Shown here one piece after another: positions 34,538 to 34,782 of a stretch of DNA of 34,782 nucleotides; position 1 is the first letter of the stretch, and each line of letters starts with the position of its first letter. This DNA comes from Flavobacteriales bacterium (GTDB taxonomy: Bacteria > Bacteroidota > Bacteroidia > Flavobacteriales_E > Vicingaceae). The position numbers and the translations under genes are program-made. Under the pieces are notes generated by a model. That model was given only the letters and a program-made list of their open reading frames with translations, was not told the DNA's origin and searched no databases. The stretch spans positions 1-34,782 of the forward strand of contig JADYZM010000049.1 of the NCBI GenBank assembly GCA_020853105.1, read 5' to 3'.

Positions 34538-34665
34538 CTAACAGGCGTTTGGCTCAATGGCGGGTGAAGTGGTTAATTGAACATTCTACCTCGCATCAAC
34601 TTTTGTGGTGTATTGACAGTTTTGTGCTCCGAAATCCGCCACTGCGCCAAGCGCCAAACCGTTAC
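34538..34665 (+). repeat. attC-like 128-bp imperfect palindromic repeat, copy B
   Basis: It runs from CTAAC to GTTAC and is exactly as long as copy A. Left arm CTAACAGGCGTTTGGC then TGGCGGG pairs with right arm CCGCCA, GCCAAGCGCC, AACCGTTAC, again with about four extra bases (AACC) in the right arm beside the terminal core. Central bases shared with copy A include GTGGTTAATTGAAC, ATCAACTTT and TTTGTGCTCC. Many arm positions differ between copies A and B while pairing is kept, which suggests selection for the folded form rather than for sequence. Confidence 0.65.
34576..34605 (+). promoter_or_regulatory. Promoter carried by repeat copy B (ATTG-N18-AACTTTTG)
   Basis: ATTG (34576-34579) and AACTTTTG (34598-34605) are 18 bases apart, as in copy A. 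Each is one mismatch from the Bacteroidota -33 and -7 consensus. It points to the open frame starting at 34692. Conservation of position and spacing in two otherwise diverged copies supports function. Confidence 0.45.
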
Positions 34666-34691
34666 CGCCAATGGTAAAAAAGATAGTGCAA

Positions 34692-34782
34692 ATGACTAAT
34701 TTTGACCAAAAAATAACGGACAATGCAGTAATGAAACTTACGAGCAGACATAAAAACGGGCGACACGCAAGCCGACCCGAAA
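34692..34782 (+). CDS. Start of a further accessory gene, cut by the window edge
   Basis: An open frame begins with ATG 26 bases after copy B and runs to the window end: MTNFDQKITDNAVMKLTS and on, 30 codons visible. Its place after the repeat matches the other units. The last bases (GCAAGCCGACCC) resemble the tag found after other gene ends, so the true frame near the edge is uncertain. No family can be named. Confidence 0.35.
   Translation, partial: MTNFDQKITDNAVMKLTSRHKNGRHASRPE

Overview
The window looks like chromosomal DNA of a Bacteroidota bacterium. It is AT-rich, its promoters follow the TTTG / TAnnTTTG pattern, it encodes a type IX secretion-type C-terminal domain protein, and it carries the DUF4175 - RsbW-like - ybeY - mnmG block I associate with this phylum. 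A futalosine-pathway menaquinone gene (mqnC) argues against a typical Flavobacterium, but I cannot place it to family.

Layout. (1) 1-347: the 3' end of a TdeIII-family type II restriction endonuclease cut by the window edge. (2) 474-2247: an OmpR/PhoB-type response regulator and its histidine kinase. (3) 2275-4027: a family 2 glycosyltransferase and a family 9 (heptosyltransferase-like) glycosyltransferase, probably for lipopolysaccharide core sugars. (4) 4092-10188: a very large DUF4175 membrane/coiled-coil protein, a small ATP-binding anti-sigma-like protein, YbeY and MnmG. Two perfect parS (ParB-binding) sites flank mnmG, so the replication origin is probably not far away. (5) 10399-19881: a surface-polysaccharide-like locus with a UDP-galactopyranose-mutase-like flavoprotein, three polytopic membrane proteins resembling GT-C glycosyltransferases, a GH16-fold lipoprotein, a jelly-roll-like lipoprotein, and a small lipoprotein made of a repeated tryptophan motif that recurs in the GH16 lipoprotein. 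(6) 19878-30781: housekeeping genes, namely pdxA, leucyl aminopeptidase, mqnC, a large T9SS cargo protein, ribE, prolyl oligopeptidase, a NifU-like protein, Mrp and an alkyltransferase-like protein.

(7) 31073-34782: an accessory array in which every gene points rightward. Groups of small, unrelated genes are separated by two copies of a 128-bp imperfect palindrome that starts CTAAC and ends GTTAG/GTTAC. Each copy also contains a correctly spaced Bacteroidota promoter pointing at the next gene. The first gene group begins with the same GTTAGTGG-type core. This is the arrangement of integron gene cassettes and attC sites, but with no integrase in view and with a promoter built into each spacer. 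The cargo is a Qnr-like pentapeptide-repeat protein overlapping a GyrI-like protein, a PD-(D/E)XK nuclease-like protein, a small JAMM-motif protein and an unknown partner. This array is the part of the window most likely to hold something undescribed.

I saw no tRNA, rRNA, CRISPR array, insertion sequence or transposase.
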